Shown: positions 20,147 through 30,334 of the stretch, one piece after another
Numbering within the stretch: the stretch's first letter is position 1
Layout: the number at the start of each line of letters is the position of its first letter
Source: Oscillospiraceae bacterium
GTDB lineage: Bacteria > Bacillota > Clostridia > Oscillospirales > Oscillospiraceae
Length of the DNA: 64,000 bases
Direction: 5' to 3'
Assembly: GCA_009781515.1 (NCBI GenBank)
Contig: WQXY01000001.1
Span: 1-64,000 of the forward strand
Notes under the pieces: model-generated
The model's database searches: none
What the model was told of the DNA's origin: nothing
Seen by the model: the letters and a program-made list of their open reading frames with translations, nothing else
Program-made: the position numbers and the translations under genes

Positions 20147-21356
20147 ATGCACGGAAAAGATGTCAGATGCAATCAAAGAAAACATAATAGATGTGTTTAC
20201 AAATCATTCCGCAGCGATGAATGAGTTGTTTTTAATGCATTCAACTTTGAACCCTGATACTTTCGTTACTCTAAAAAGCGAAAGCGAATCAAGGTTTTCT
20301 AAAAACAATGTAGATATTGTCATACTTACTGCTACTCCAATAGAGACTAATATGATTTTAAATGCCATGAGGCAACAAAACACAAACAAAATTGAAAAAA
20401 TACGAGCAGAAAATGGACGAGCCTATCATTTAAGTCGTTTGGGTGAATATAATATTGCGCATATACAATCGCCAATGGGAAGCGGAGCTAAAGAAACAGC
20501 GTCTCTCGCAATCAAAAAATGGAATCCTAAAATAATAATTTCGTATGGGATAGCCTTGGGTGAAACACCTAATAAGCAAAAATTGGGAGATGTAATTTTT
20601 CCAACGCTTATTATTTCATATCGGGATGGCAAGTATTCAGATGGAGAAATATTCGTTAGTAAAAATGCTTGGGTTCCCAATACAGATGCATATATCCGTA
20701 ATTTTATTGACGAATATGGAACTCATTGCAAACCAAAGCATGGATTTAATTTGCATTCAGGGACTATTATTGAATCTCCTTGGGTTTTAAGCGATCCTGA
20801 TCTTAAAGAAAAATTCTTTTCCTCAATTAAGAGTTTTCGGGCAATTGGCGGAGATATGGAGGCTCATGGCATATACGAGGCTGTTCAAGATTCTGAACGT
20901 GAGTTTGGTAAAAAATATTGTTTTATGCTAAAAGGTGTTTGCGATTGGGCCGAAGAAAAAAACGAAAATGTAACTGGCGACGAAGACGAACAAGATAAAA
21001 TTCAATTATTCGCCGCAAACAATGCTCTTGTTTTTTTAATGGATTTGCTTAACGATCGATACTTTTTGTCTCTTGATATAAATTCATCTGAAAACACAGC
21101 TGCAATTACACGAATCAAAGACCAGTTTCATCAGCATCCTAAATTAATAAAAAAAATAAATGAGTCTCGTGACATAATTGTGTCTATATATAGTTATTAT
21201 AAGGACACATATAAAAAGGATCAGTCTACTTTGAACTTTCTTAATGATTTTAAAGAATATGGGTACTGTAACAATGAATACAATCTTACGGAAAAAGGCT
21301 TTTTGTTTATATTACAGTTAACTGATTTTAACCCTAACCATTACTATAAAACATGA
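20133..21356 (+). CDS. Phosphorylase-superfamily (MTA/SAH nucleosidase-type) protein with C-terminal extension
   Basis: 'VDIVILTATPIETNMILNAMRQ', 'YNIAHIQSPMGSGAKETASLAIKKWNPKIIISYGIALG', 'AIGGDMEAHGIYEAV', 'FMLKGVCDWAEEKN'. Start at internal ATG 20133 (MKSLEC). Confidence 0.8.
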   Translation: MKSLECTEKMSDAIKENIIDVFTNHSAAMNELFLMHSTLNPDTFVTLKSESESRFSKNNVDIVILTATPIETNMILNAMRQQNTNKIEKIRAENGRAYHLSRLGEYNIAHIQSPMGSGAKETASLAIKKWNPKIIISYGIALGETPNKQKLGDVIFPTLIISYRDGKYSDGEIFVSKNAWVPNTDAYIRNFIDEYGTHCKPKHGFNLHSGTIIESPWVLSDPDLKEKFFSSIKSFRAIGGDMEAHGIYEAVQDSEREFGKKYCFMLKGVCDWAEEKNENVTGDEDEQDKIQLFAANNALVFLMDLLNDRYFLSLDINSSENTAAITRIKDQFHQHPKLIKKINESRDIIVSIYSYYKDTYKKDQSTLNFLNDFKEYGYCNNEYNLTEKGFLFILQLTDFNPNHYYKT

Positions 21357-21838
21357 AACAGTACAAGCAAGTTACCTTATCTTGTAGTTACCTTATTTAT
21401 AAATGCATTGCATCCCTCAATATTTTTGCACCCCTTGAACACTCGAAATCATTCTACAATGTGCAAGGGTGTACATTTTATCACCGTATGGTAAATTAAC
21501 CATTAAAAAGGAATAGGAATCAAACTTTCCCAAATTGAAAAGTCTGTAAGAACGGCAATGTTAATTCGTTTGCGGGCTTTATTAATGCAACCTGATTAAA
21601 GGTATATATAGATGTTTTAAATATCATGTATATACTAGCGTAAAAAGGTTTATTATATAGAGCAAATAAAAAGTATTGCTTCAACAACTCCCTTTTTTAG
21701 TTTTTAAAATACAAACCACACACTTACATTTATCCATCCCTCTTGTAGGGATTTTTTAGTTTCAAACGTTATTATAGTAGACGGTTTTGACCACTTGCAG
21801 AAAATTATGATATAATTTGAGTATCTTTCTGTAGGTGG

Positions 21839-22408
21839 GTGGTCATATTGATAGCAATCTATATAGCTATGCTCGACAGTGAAACAGATCGAGAAAATAT
21901 GGCACAGATATACGAAGCACATCGTGCTGAACTTCTGATACGTGCGACTAAAATTACAATAAACAAGGAAATGGCAGAAGATGCGGTACATAATGCGTTT
22001 CTTTCAATAATAAAGCATAAAGATAAACTTTTTCGGCTATCAAAGAGAGAACTTCGCGCACAGTTAATAATCATTGTTAAAAACAAGTGTATCGATTTAT
22101 TGCGTCAGCGGGACTATTTCTCCGATGAATCCATAGATGATATGAAACATACCGTTGAATCAGATGACTTACCTGTAGAGGACAAGATTATATCTGCTGA
22201 GAGTTACGAAGCTATAAGAGAGCATATGGCAAAGCTTGATGAACAAAACCTGCTTGTTCTTGAAATGAAATACATACGTGGTTTGACGTATAAGGAAATT
22301 GGCGAAGAAATGGGAATAACGGCAAAGCATGTTGATACAAAGATTATGAGGGCAAAAAATAAAGTGCGAAAACTCTTAGAAAAGGAGGTTGTATTTGATG
22401 ACAAGTGA
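21839..22408 (+). CDS. ECF-type RNA polymerase sigma factor
   Basis: 'MAQIYEAHRAELLIRATKITINKEMAEDAVHNAFLSIIKH' (region 2), 'LLVLEMKYIRGLTYKEIGEEMGITAKHVDTKIMRAKNKVRKLL' (region 4). Confidence 0.9.
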   Translation: MVILIAIYIAMLDSETDRENMAQIYEAHRAELLIRATKITINKEMAEDAVHNAFLSIIKHKDKLFRLSKRELRAQLIIIVKNKCIDLLRQRDYFSDESIDDMKHTVESDDLPVEDKIISAESYEAIREHMAKLDEQNLLVLEMKYIRGLTYKEIGEEMGITAKHVDTKIMRAKNKVRKLLEKEVVFDDK

Positions 22409-23090
22409 ACAGGTAAACAACAGTGTATTTGAAGCTCTTTTAAGGCAAGCCGTCATAGATAATTTCAATGAGCAACTTGACTCATTCAATATTGAAGATT
22501 ATTCACCGGAAGAATATACATTCTCACCTGAGCACGAGAAGAGAATGAAAGCTCTTTTTGCCGGGGACAAGCGGAAAGATAAACTTCGCAGCATTACTAA
22601 GTGGAGCAAACGTGTTGCAGCATTTATTGTTATAACAGTTACTATTCTCTTTGGCAGTTTAATGTTTGTACCGGAGGTTCGGGCAGTAGTCTTTGAAACC
22701 GTTATAGAGTGGTTTGATAAATTTGTACGCTTTTCTTCAGACGCACCGGATATAGAGAAAACAAACCTTGAACCCACCTATATTCCGAACGGATTTCAAG
22801 AAGATTTTCGTGATAGTAATGATATAGCGACCCTGATAGTATATTCGAACAGTGATGGGTTTTCTATTTTTTATCATGCAAGTTTAGAAAGTGCTCAACA
22901 TTCTGTCGACAGTGATGGGTATGTTTATGAATTAAAACATATTAATGGTATTGACTATCACTTTTTTAATGCATTTGAAGCTGAAGATGACAATATTATT
23001 ATTTGGGAAGCGAAAGGGTATAGGTATAACATTGGGTCGCCAATTTCCATAGATGAATTACTAAAAATAGCACTTTCTGCAGAAAAATAA
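22398..23090 (+). CDS. Transmembrane DUF4367-type putative anti-sigma factor
   Basis: Overlaps sigma gene; single TM 'VAAFIVITVTILFGSLMFVPEVRA'; C-terminal 'NLEPTYIPNGFQED...IIWEAKGYRYNIGSPISIDELLKIALS'. Confidence 0.75.
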   Translation: MTSEQVNNSVFEALLRQAVIDNFNEQLDSFNIEDYSPEEYTFSPEHEKRMKALFAGDKRKDKLRSITKWSKRVAAFIVITVTILFGSLMFVPEVRAVVFETVIEWFDKFVRFSSDAPDIEKTNLEPTYIPNGFQEDFRDSNDIATLIVYSNSDGFSIFYHASLESAQHSVDSDGYVYELKHINGIDYHFFNAFEAEDDNIIIWEAKGYRYNIGSPISIDELLKIALSAEK

Positions 23091-23188
23091 AAATATTTTC
23101 ACCAGTCTTGTAGGGAAAATCCATTTTCAAACGTTTATATATTAGGCGATTAATGTCTAATGTATTTTTTATTTGAGAGGTAGACAAA

Positions 23189-23587
23189 ATGATGAAAAGA
23201 ATCTTTGCATTTGCTCTTTGCATAATAATAGTTGGAAGTGTTATAGGAACATCTATAGCGACAGCAACCATACAACCTCTTTGGAGTAATTTGCGGGTAT
23301 TAGAACTCCATACGAGCCGTAGCAATAATACTGTTACATCGTCTACAACAGTCATAGGGCAATCAGGTACTACAAGGATATCTGCATCGTATACGCTTGA
23401 AAAGTGGGAAAATTATCGCTACCAACCTGTGGATTCTTGGTCAGCTAGCAGTAATTCTGCTTCGCTACTCAACACACGAACAACACCTAATTGCTCAGCA
23501 GGAACTTACAGGCTTCGTGTAACAGTGACGGTGACACGAAACGGAACAATAGAAACTGTATCGGACTTATTAGTAAAAGCACTTTGA
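23189..23587 (+). CDS. Small secreted protein
   Basis: Signal peptide 'MMKRIFAFALCIIIVGSVIGTSIATA' followed by a Ser/Thr-rich beta domain. Confidence 0.65.
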   Translation: MMKRIFAFALCIIIVGSVIGTSIATATIQPLWSNLRVLELHTSRSNNTVTSSTTVIGQSGTTRISASYTLEKWENYRYQPVDSWSASSNSASLLNTRTTPNCSAGTYRLRVTVTVTRNGTIETVSDLLVKAL

Positions 23588-23700
23588 GTGTATAGCTGGA
23601 TAAACTTAAACTCAAGTCATAATAAAACCTAAGCACCTGTTATTACGCCTATATTAATGAAAGTAAAAACATTAATATAGGAAAGCGAGGAACAAAGAAA

Positions 23701-24636
23701 ATGAAATATCTATTAAGAGGCGTATTGTTAGCATTTATATTTGTGTGCGTTGTCGTTTTGGCATCAGCCTGCAACAAAGCCGACTTCCCGAATGACCCAA
23801 TTCTGCCGTATGATCCTACACCTATTGAAACTCCGACACCTACCCCAGCGGTGACACCGAGTCCAAGTCCCACGGCTCCGCCGGAAACGTCGCCCTCGCC
23901 GACGCCAAGACCAACTCCGACACCGTCACCCAGCCCAAGTCCGTCACCCTCACCTACACCACCTCAAGGTGGCGGACAGGGTGGTGGCGGCGGTGGTCAA
24001 AGTGGTGGCGGCGGTGGTCAAAGTGGTGGTAATCAAGGTGGTAGTAATACACAAACACCAAAGCCAAGTGATTATGTAGAGGTCACAGGAATAACCTTCA
24101 GATTAACTCATTCCTCAATAGCTCTTGATGAAACAAATGAATGGGTAGGTCAAGCAGCAGTAATAGTGCCACATAATGCAACAAATAGAACTGTCACATA
24201 TAAATCGAGCAATACAAGTATTGCTACTGTGAATAGACATGGTGCTCTAACCCCGGTTTCATTAGGTGATGTAACGATAACTGCAACAAGCTACAATGGG
24301 TTTGCAGCAAGCTATACGGCGAGAGTATATGATAATAATGGAACGTTAGACACACAGCTTTACATAAACTATGCCGTATCGTATGGCGAGTCTATTGGAT
24401 TAATATATATGCCTGATTTAGGCGGGGATAATCCAAGAGGAAATACATCATGGGATCAACCTTTTCACCTTACTCTTGGGTTGACTGAGGAAAGTATTAA
24501 ACAGAGGATAAGAGGGCGACTTGATGGATACTTGAGAGAGGGTTCAGCTGGTTTTAGGGTTCAAATTATCCATAATGATGAAATAGGATATGTTACTCCA
24601 ATTAACAACACATGGATAATGTTTATTTATTGTTGA
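23701..24636 (+). CDS. Lipoprotein with Pro/Thr and Gly-rich linker and Big_2 Ig-like domain
   Basis: Lipobox 'LASAC'; '(TP/SP)n' linker; 'VTGITFRLTHSSIALDETNEW...VTYKSSNTSIATVNRHGALTPVSLGDVTITATSYNG'. Confidence 0.85.
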   Translation: MKYLLRGVLLAFIFVCVVVLASACNKADFPNDPILPYDPTPIETPTPTPAVTPSPSPTAPPETSPSPTPRPTPTPSPSPSPSPSPTPPQGGGQGGGGGGQSGGGGGQSGGNQGGSNTQTPKPSDYVEVTGITFRLTHSSIALDETNEWVGQAAVIVPHNATNRTVTYKSSNTSIATVNRHGALTPVSLGDVTITATSYNGFAASYTARVYDNNGTLDTQLYINYAVSYGESIGLIYMPDLGGDNPRGNTSWDQPFHLTLGLTEESIKQRIRGRLDGYLREGSAGFRVQIIHNDEIGYVTPINNTWIMFIYC

Positions 24637-24720
24637 TATACGTAAATTAAGTATTAACTGCAAATCATAGCATCTTACGATTAAATATTATAGAAAAATA
24701 ATAAAGAGGTAGAAAAACTA

Positions 24721-27700
24721 ATGAAAAAAATTATTAAAAGAAAAACGCTTATTATTGTACTCATCCTAATGTTTGTGACTATTATGAGTATGTCACTTAC
24801 AACAAGTGCTGCAGTGGAGAAAATTAATATTTGGATGTTTGGCTATCCACGAAGCGGTGGCAGCTTTAACTGGGGACACGGCGACCTTGCCTTTATGAAC
24901 AATTGGTATTCGGCAGATACAGATAGGTTTTATGCAATAGCTGCTTCTAATAAGAATAGTCAAATTGCATATTGTGTTCAACCGGGTGTAGGATTAAGTT
25001 CATATGATGAAATTCCGGTAGTTGCCAGTGCTGATTATTTAGAGAGTTATGACAATGGCGCTTTAAACAGTGAAGATCTTCAAAAATATCTTGGTCGTGT
25101 AATGCACTATGGTTATAATGGGGTCGCTTCAGGAGGTTTAACTAATAATGAAATAGCGCAGGTTATAGCTACGCAGATATTGGTGTGGGAAATAATAGTC
25201 GGCGAACGCAATCCGGATTTTAGTTACAAAGTACCTACTGGTTCATATAATGCGGCAAAAGCAATTGTCAGAAATAGCCATCCTTTACGTACTACAATTT
25301 TCAACTACTATGATGAAATTGTAGATAATGTCATAAATCATAAGAAAAGACCAAGTTTTATGGAAGAACTTACTAAGCCTGCTCCTATCCACGAAATGAC
25401 ATGGGATGGGTCAGCATATTCGGTTACTATACCCGACAAAAATGAAATTTTGAGAGATTTTAACTTTCTACCGCTATCAGGTATAACTATTACAAAAAAC
25501 GGTAATAATCTAACAATCAGTTCGACAGCTCCGATTTCAGAAATTGATGGTAAAGTAATCTACGCTGAAAGAGATAACTCAAAAAGCAGAGCTGTGGTTT
25601 TTTGGGGTTGGGAAACAATTTCAGACAAGAATAATCGCCAAGGGTTAATTTTGGGCACAGAAATAGATGACCCTGTACCGGCACATATGAAACTAAAAAT
25701 CAGTACAGGCAATCTTGATATAAAGAAGACAACACAGCACAATAATGGCTCAGTTGGTGGCTTTGATTTTGAAGTCCGTGATAGTTTTAACAATTTAATC
25801 GGAACATTTACATCTGATGCAAATGGCAATATTCACATCCCAAACCTTGCAGCGGGAGTGTATACAGTTAAAGAAATCAACCTGTCATCCGATTTTGTTG
25901 AACCTACACCAAATCCGAAAACAGTAACGGTCTACGGCGGACAAACAGCCGAGGTCAGTTTTGACAATATCAAAAAACGGGGTATTATAACAATCCAAAA
26001 GAATAATGCAAATCCGAATATGGGTGATTATCCGCTTGCAGGAGCTGTCTTTGAAGTGCGAAATGCAAGCAATACTCTCGTTGATACAATTACAACAAAC
26101 GCACAAGGCAGAGCGCAGACTATAATTTTACCTTTAGGTACATACACGGTCACAGAAGTAACAGCTCCGTACGGATATATACGCAATCCCAGTACGTTTA
26201 CAGTAACAATCTCAGGTTCACAAGGAACAGGAGCAATCGTCTATCCACCTGATGTGAACGTACCGCAAAATCCACAGCCGGGAATAATCCGAGTTGAGAA
26301 ATTTAATGCAAATCCGGATATGGGTTGCTATTCACTTGCAGGAGCAGTATATGAAGTCAAAGCAGCACAAAATATCTTACGCTTAGACGGTACAGTAATA
26401 TATAGTCAAGGCGAGCTTGTTGACACAATAACAACCAACGCACAAGGTAGAGCACAGACAAAGCAACTTCCATTAGGAGCATATACAGTACAAGAAGTAA
26501 TTGCACCATTTGGCTATGTAATAAACCCAACTATATTTGATGCAATATTGGAATATGCAGGACAGGATATTACCGTAACATATACTGATGTATCTGTACC
26601 GCAGCAACCTGTAGTGGGTAGGTTAATAATCGAAAAGACAGGCGAAGTGCTGATAGGAGCACAGGAATATACAGAAACCATTCACGGTATAGTTCATACC
26701 CTATATAATCCCGTGTATGGAGTGCAACCATTACCGGGAGCAGTATATGAAATTTATGTCCGTGAAGACATTCTGCGATGTGACGGGACAGTACTACTCA
26801 GCGCAGGCACATTAGTAGACACTATAACCACCGGTTCAGACGGAAAAGCTATGTCTGTAAGCTTACCATTAGGTAATTACTACGTTGTAGAAATAACAGC
26901 ACCTTTCGGTATGATACTAAACCCGACAGAGTATGATTTCTCGTTAGTTTATGAAGATCAAACTGTGGAGATTGTATACACAGAGGTAGGTGTATATAAC
27001 GAACGTCAAAAGGTAGAAGTGCCAATTATAAAGAAATGGGATTTACCGAACAGACCGCCACCAAATTATACAGTCAGTGCTACCTTCGGACTGTTTGCCC
27101 GTACAGAAATACTTGCACGTAACGGAAGCGTTGCAATCCCGAAAGACGGATTGATTAAAACAATAACTCTGACAGTGACCGGTGGTGACACAGCATCAGG
27201 CGTGTTTGATGTAGACCTACCATTTGGTTCGTACTATGTTGAAGAAATGGATGTAACTGCCACACCGCCGCATAACTACTTCCTTGATAACACACAATAT
27301 GATTTTACATTTGAATATGCCGGTCAAAATATCACACTTGTAACAATTCCAATTAATGGCGGTACACCTATTAATAACAGATTAGTTGGAACCTTGCCGA
27401 TTAAAAAGATTATCCATGTTCATAAAAACTTTGAACATGCAACGGGTACCGGAATTAGAATGAGTGAAATAGGTATTACCAACGGTCAAAACTGGGAAGA
27501 ATTCACACCCATAACAATAAGTCAGGCTGTGAATAGTGAAATCTTTAGCACTCCTCTGATTATTGACATAGAGGGAACAATAGTTGGAACGATGACAGCT
27601 AAGTATATCCCCGGTGAAGGCTTGATGATTGGATACGAAGTATTTTCAGGCTATCATCTGCAGCAGGACGCACGACTTCAAATTGTTCATCACCCAAGTG

Positions 27701-28482
27701 TAAGCGATTGTGTTGTATCAGGTTGTACTAATCACTTTACATCGAAATCATTCGGTGACTTACCGTTTAGGTCTGATAACTACAACAACGGACAAGCGAG
27801 TGGTTACATAATGATAGATGAAGCGACATTATTGGCGAAAGAGATTATCTTCGATGAAACCCACCCGGATTTCGATATCGACCAAGAGTTCTATGTGTTC
27901 TTGAGACTCAGCAGGGTTGCCGGAGGTTTGTACAATAACATTAACAGGTCTTGGATAGATGCAGGGTACAAATACGAATTTATGGTATTTGACTTAGATG
28001 ACTTTTCACATCTGATTGGTAATGGTAAACCTTATCCAAACCAGAAAGCTGTTGAACAGGCAGTTGCTAATGATGTTATCGGTGTCTTAAACAATGGTGT
28101 TATGCCTGTAAACATCACCAGAGTCAGAGATGCTGACGGAAATGCCATTAACTCTGCTAAACGTGTTGGCTTAAACGGTTTGTGTGCGATTAGGGTAGCT
28201 ACAAGAGCGTATTCAACAGACAGAAGCTGCGACCCGATGAACTGTACCTGTTGGAGTGTATTTGCCGAATTTAACAAGACCATTTGGGTTGACCTACCGC
28301 AAGGCAGATACCTTATAGCTGAGATATTCAGAGATGAAAACGGAGTTATTATGGACAGCTCTGTGTTTGTGACTACTACTGGTACAGGTGAGGTATCTAC
28401 TGTAAATCCCGGAAATACATCAAACGAAAGGCTAATCAGGAACAACTTCAAGAAGTTCTACCATGAGGTCTATGGGCAGTAG
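24721..28482 (+). CDS. Large surface adhesin with N-terminal thioester domain and SpaA/Cna-B-type repeats
   Basis: Signal peptide; 'IAYCVQPGVGLSSYDE' plus 'VIATQILVWEI' (Cys and TQxxxW motifs of thioester domains); repeats 'GFDFEVRDSFNNLIGTFTSDANGNIHIPNLAAGVYTVKEI', 'PLAGAVFEVRNASNTLVDTITTNAQGRAQTIILPLGTYTVTEVTAPYGYI'. No LPXTG-type tail. Confidence 0.85.
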   Translation: MKKIIKRKTLIIVLILMFVTIMSMSLTTSAAVEKINIWMFGYPRSGGSFNWGHGDLAFMNNWYSADTDRFYAIAASNKNSQIAYCVQPGVGLSSYDEIPVVASADYLESYDNGALNSEDLQKYLGRVMHYGYNGVASGGLTNNEIAQVIATQILVWEIIVGERNPDFSYKVPTGSYNAAKAIVRNSHPLRTTIFNYYDEIVDNVINHKKRPSFMEELTKPAPIHEMTWDGSAYSVTIPDKNEILRDFNFLPLSGITITKNGNNLTISSTAPISEIDGKVIYAERDNSKSRAVVFWGWETISDKNNRQGLILGTEIDDPVPAHMKLKISTGNLDIKKTTQHNNGSVGGFDFEVRDSFNNLIGTFTSDANGNIHIPNLAAGVYTVKEINLSSDFVEPTPNPKTVTVYGGQTAEVSFDNIKKRGIITIQKNNANPNMGDYPLAGAVFEVRNASNTLVDTITTNAQGRAQTIILPLGTYTVTEVTAPYGYIRNPSTFTVTISGSQGTGAIVYPPDVNVPQNPQPGIIRVEKFNANPDMGCYSLAGAVYEVKAAQNILRLDGTVIYSQGELVDTITTNAQGRAQTKQLPLGAYTVQEVIAPFGYVINPTIFDAILEYAGQDITVTYTDVSVPQQPVVGRLIIEKTGEVLIGAQEYTETIHGIVHTLYNPVYGVQPLPGAVYEIYVREDILRCDGTVLLSAGTLVDTITTGSDGKAMSVSLPLGNYYVVEITAPFGMILNPTEYDFSLVYEDQTVEIVYTEVGVYNERQKVEVPIIKKWDLPNRPPPNYTVSATFGLFARTEILARNGSVAIPKDGLIKTITLTVTGGDTASGVFDVDLPFGSYYVEEMDVTATPPHNYFLDNTQYDFTFEYAGQNITLVTIPINGGTPINNRLVGTLPIKKIIHVHKNFEHATGTGIRMSEIGITNGQNWEEFTPITISQAVNSEIFSTPLIIDIEGTIVGTMTAKYIPGEGLMIGYEVFSGYHLQQDARLQIVHHPSVSDCVVSGCTNHFTSKSFGDLPFRSDNYNNGQASGYIMIDEATLLAKEIIFDETHPDFDIDQEFYVFLRLSRVAGGLYNNINRSWIDAGYKYEFMVFDLDDFSHLIGNGKPYPNQKAVEQAVANDVIGVLNNGVMPVNITRVRDADGNAINSAKRVGLNGLCAIRVATRAYSTDRSCDPMNCTCWSVFAEFNKTIWVDLPQGRYLIAEIFRDENGVIMDSSVFVTTTGTGEVSTVNPGNTSNERLIRNNFKKFYHEVYGQ

Positions 28483-28518
28483 GGTGAAGTCATTATAATT
28501 GCAAATACAAATAACCTT

Positions 28519-28554
28519 AAAGAGCGGCATGGTGATAGACAGTGCCGCTCTTTT
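28519..28554 (+). terminator. Rho-independent terminator
   Basis: AAAGAGCGGCA ... TGCCGCTCTTTT, 11-bp stem 37 nt after the adhesin stop. Confidence 0.85.
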
Positions 28555-28842
28555 GCAAAAGCTTAATTGTTATTAATTATTTACAATATTGGCAGAGCGC
28601 CTTTAAAATAATTGAAAAAATAGAATATATGTAATAATATATGCTTATTACAAGGGGGATTGCAATGATTAACATATATAGTTCGTATTTAAAAGGTTTG
28701 TTAAGCTTGGGGCATGAAGGTAATTGGCGTCCAAACCGAAAAGTAGAAGTGGGTCGTTTCATGAAAATGTAAGTTGCACTTATGCGAAAATATTTCAATT
28801 GCCAAAAAGCGAACAATAGTTATAAAATACAAGAGGTAAACA

Positions 28843-29469
28843 ATGAAAAAAACAATTAAAAATATTGTTCAAGAAAGAGATGTAAGATATTTAGTGCATT
28901 TTACAAGAGCCGAAAACTTAGAAAGTATTTTTCTTCACGGAATAATTTCGGTTGCAGAAATTGATGCAATGAGACTAAAAGTTAATAAAAATGACGATTT
29001 AAGACTTGACTATTGTACAGAAGCGGTTTGCTTATCCATAGGATTTCCAAACTATAAAATGTTTTATGGTACAAGACGTGAAAACCCGGATAGTGATTGG
29101 GTAGTGCTTATTATAGAACCAGAAGTATTATATGACTTAGATTGTGCCTTTTGCAAAACAAATGCAGCTTCGTTAAGTGTTTCATCCGTTCCTTTGAAAA
29201 AGAGGAAAACAGTAGAAGCTTTTGAAGAAATGTTTTATGAACCTTTATCGAATAGTCGCAAAAAACGCAATTTGCCTGATGATTTCCCAACAGATCCACA
29301 AGCAGAAGTTTTAGTGTTAGAAGCAGTACCTCCTGAGTATATAGTTGCTGTTTGTTTCGAAGATAAAGAAGCTGAGCAAGAGAATTTACGAATACTCCCT
29401 CACGATATTGAAAGCACACATAAGAGTAATCTTTTTAGTTGGAGAATAGATTGCGAATATTGGAGATAA
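28843..29469 (+). CDS. DarT-like (DUF4433) ssDNA ADP-ribosyltransferase toxin
   Basis: 'VRYLVHFTRAENLESIFLHGIISVAEID', 'AVCLSIGFPNYKMFYGTRRENPDSDWVVLIIEPEVLY', 'FPTDPQAEVLVLEAVPPEYIVAVCFED'. Confidence 0.8.
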   Translation: MKKTIKNIVQERDVRYLVHFTRAENLESIFLHGIISVAEIDAMRLKVNKNDDLRLDYCTEAVCLSIGFPNYKMFYGTRRENPDSDWVVLIIEPEVLYDLDCAFCKTNAASLSVSSVPLKKRKTVEAFEEMFYEPLSNSRKKRNLPDDFPTDPQAEVLVLEAVPPEYIVAVCFEDKEAEQENLRILPHDIESTHKSNLFSWRIDCEYWR

Positions 29470-29473
29470 TCTT

Positions 29474-30172
29474 ATGGCAAAACGACCTGTTTTTATTTGT
29501 ATAGATGAAAAACCTTATTTTGATGTAAAAAATGTTAATTTTGACTATTACTCTGGTTTTTCTATATCCCAAAAACAAAAATCGATTAAAAGCCTTCATC
29601 AATCAACTAATAAATTATATGAAAACCTTAATCTTTTAGAAATATCAAGCAAATCAGAAAGTATACTCGGTCAAAATCTAAGTGCATTTAGCCTTTCGTT
29701 TAAAGGGAAGAGCGGAAAACGTTATAGTGTAGAAACGACTTTCCAAGCAAGCAAAAGATTTGAGTATGGAGGTCCATACAGAGATTTACTTGATAAACAC
29801 CCAAGAGAGGCAAAACGAGACGAGCGGTTAAAGAATAGTGGGAAGCTTATTGAATTCGTTTATATTGATGATAAAAATGTTTTCCCATTAGTACCAAAAA
29901 CCTTGTTTTATAATTGGCTTTATATTAACACACTTGCTTTAAATCAATCGTATTTTAATGAGTTGTTAAAGTATAATGCTTTCACTGATATTGAGTTCAA
30001 TCCTGAAAAATCAATTAATTGTCAAGCTATCGCTGCTGCCATTTTTGTTTCTCTATATAAAAACAATCTATTTTGTCCTCCATTCAGTAAAGAAGAGTTT
30101 CTTTCAACAGTTTACGGGTCAAATGAGATTAACTGTTATGCATTTGAATATGAACAGCTTAAGTTCCTATAA
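29474..30172 (+). CDS. DarT-partner protein of unrecognised family (putative antitoxin)
   Basis: Starts 4 nt after the DarT-like stop; 232 aa; no macrodomain motif seen. Confidence 0.6.
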   Translation: MAKRPVFICIDEKPYFDVKNVNFDYYSGFSISQKQKSIKSLHQSTNKLYENLNLLEISSKSESILGQNLSAFSLSFKGKSGKRYSVETTFQASKRFEYGGPYRDLLDKHPREAKRDERLKNSGKLIEFVYIDDKNVFPLVPKTLFYNWLYINTLALNQSYFNELLKYNAFTDIEFNPEKSINCQAIAAAIFVSLYKNNLFCPPFSKEEFLSTVYGSNEINCYAFEYEQLKFL

Positions 30173-30334
30173 CGCAACATGTAATTTTACTTCTATTCTA
30201 AAAATTGTTCATATTGTTATTTACGTTTACAGAGCATATAAGCTATATTTTATTGGAATTTTCTGAAGAGTCTGATATAATGTCAGGCAGTTAATAATGT
30301 TAGTTTTATTTTAATGATAAAGGAGTTGAAAATA

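Noticed and set aside
23820-24050. Dense tandem repeats (possible CRISPR or minisatellite)
   Set aside because: In-frame Pro/Thr/Ser and Gly-rich linker of the lipoprotein; no spacer/repeat structure.
26000-27000. Direct nucleotide repeats in the adhesin gene
   Set aside because: Explained by homologous SpaA-like protein repeats rather than mobile or CRISPR repeats.
28680-28790. Short 36-codon ORF (MINIYSSYLKGLLSLGHEG...)
   Set aside because: Too short, no conserved feature or companion enzyme to support a peptide gene.
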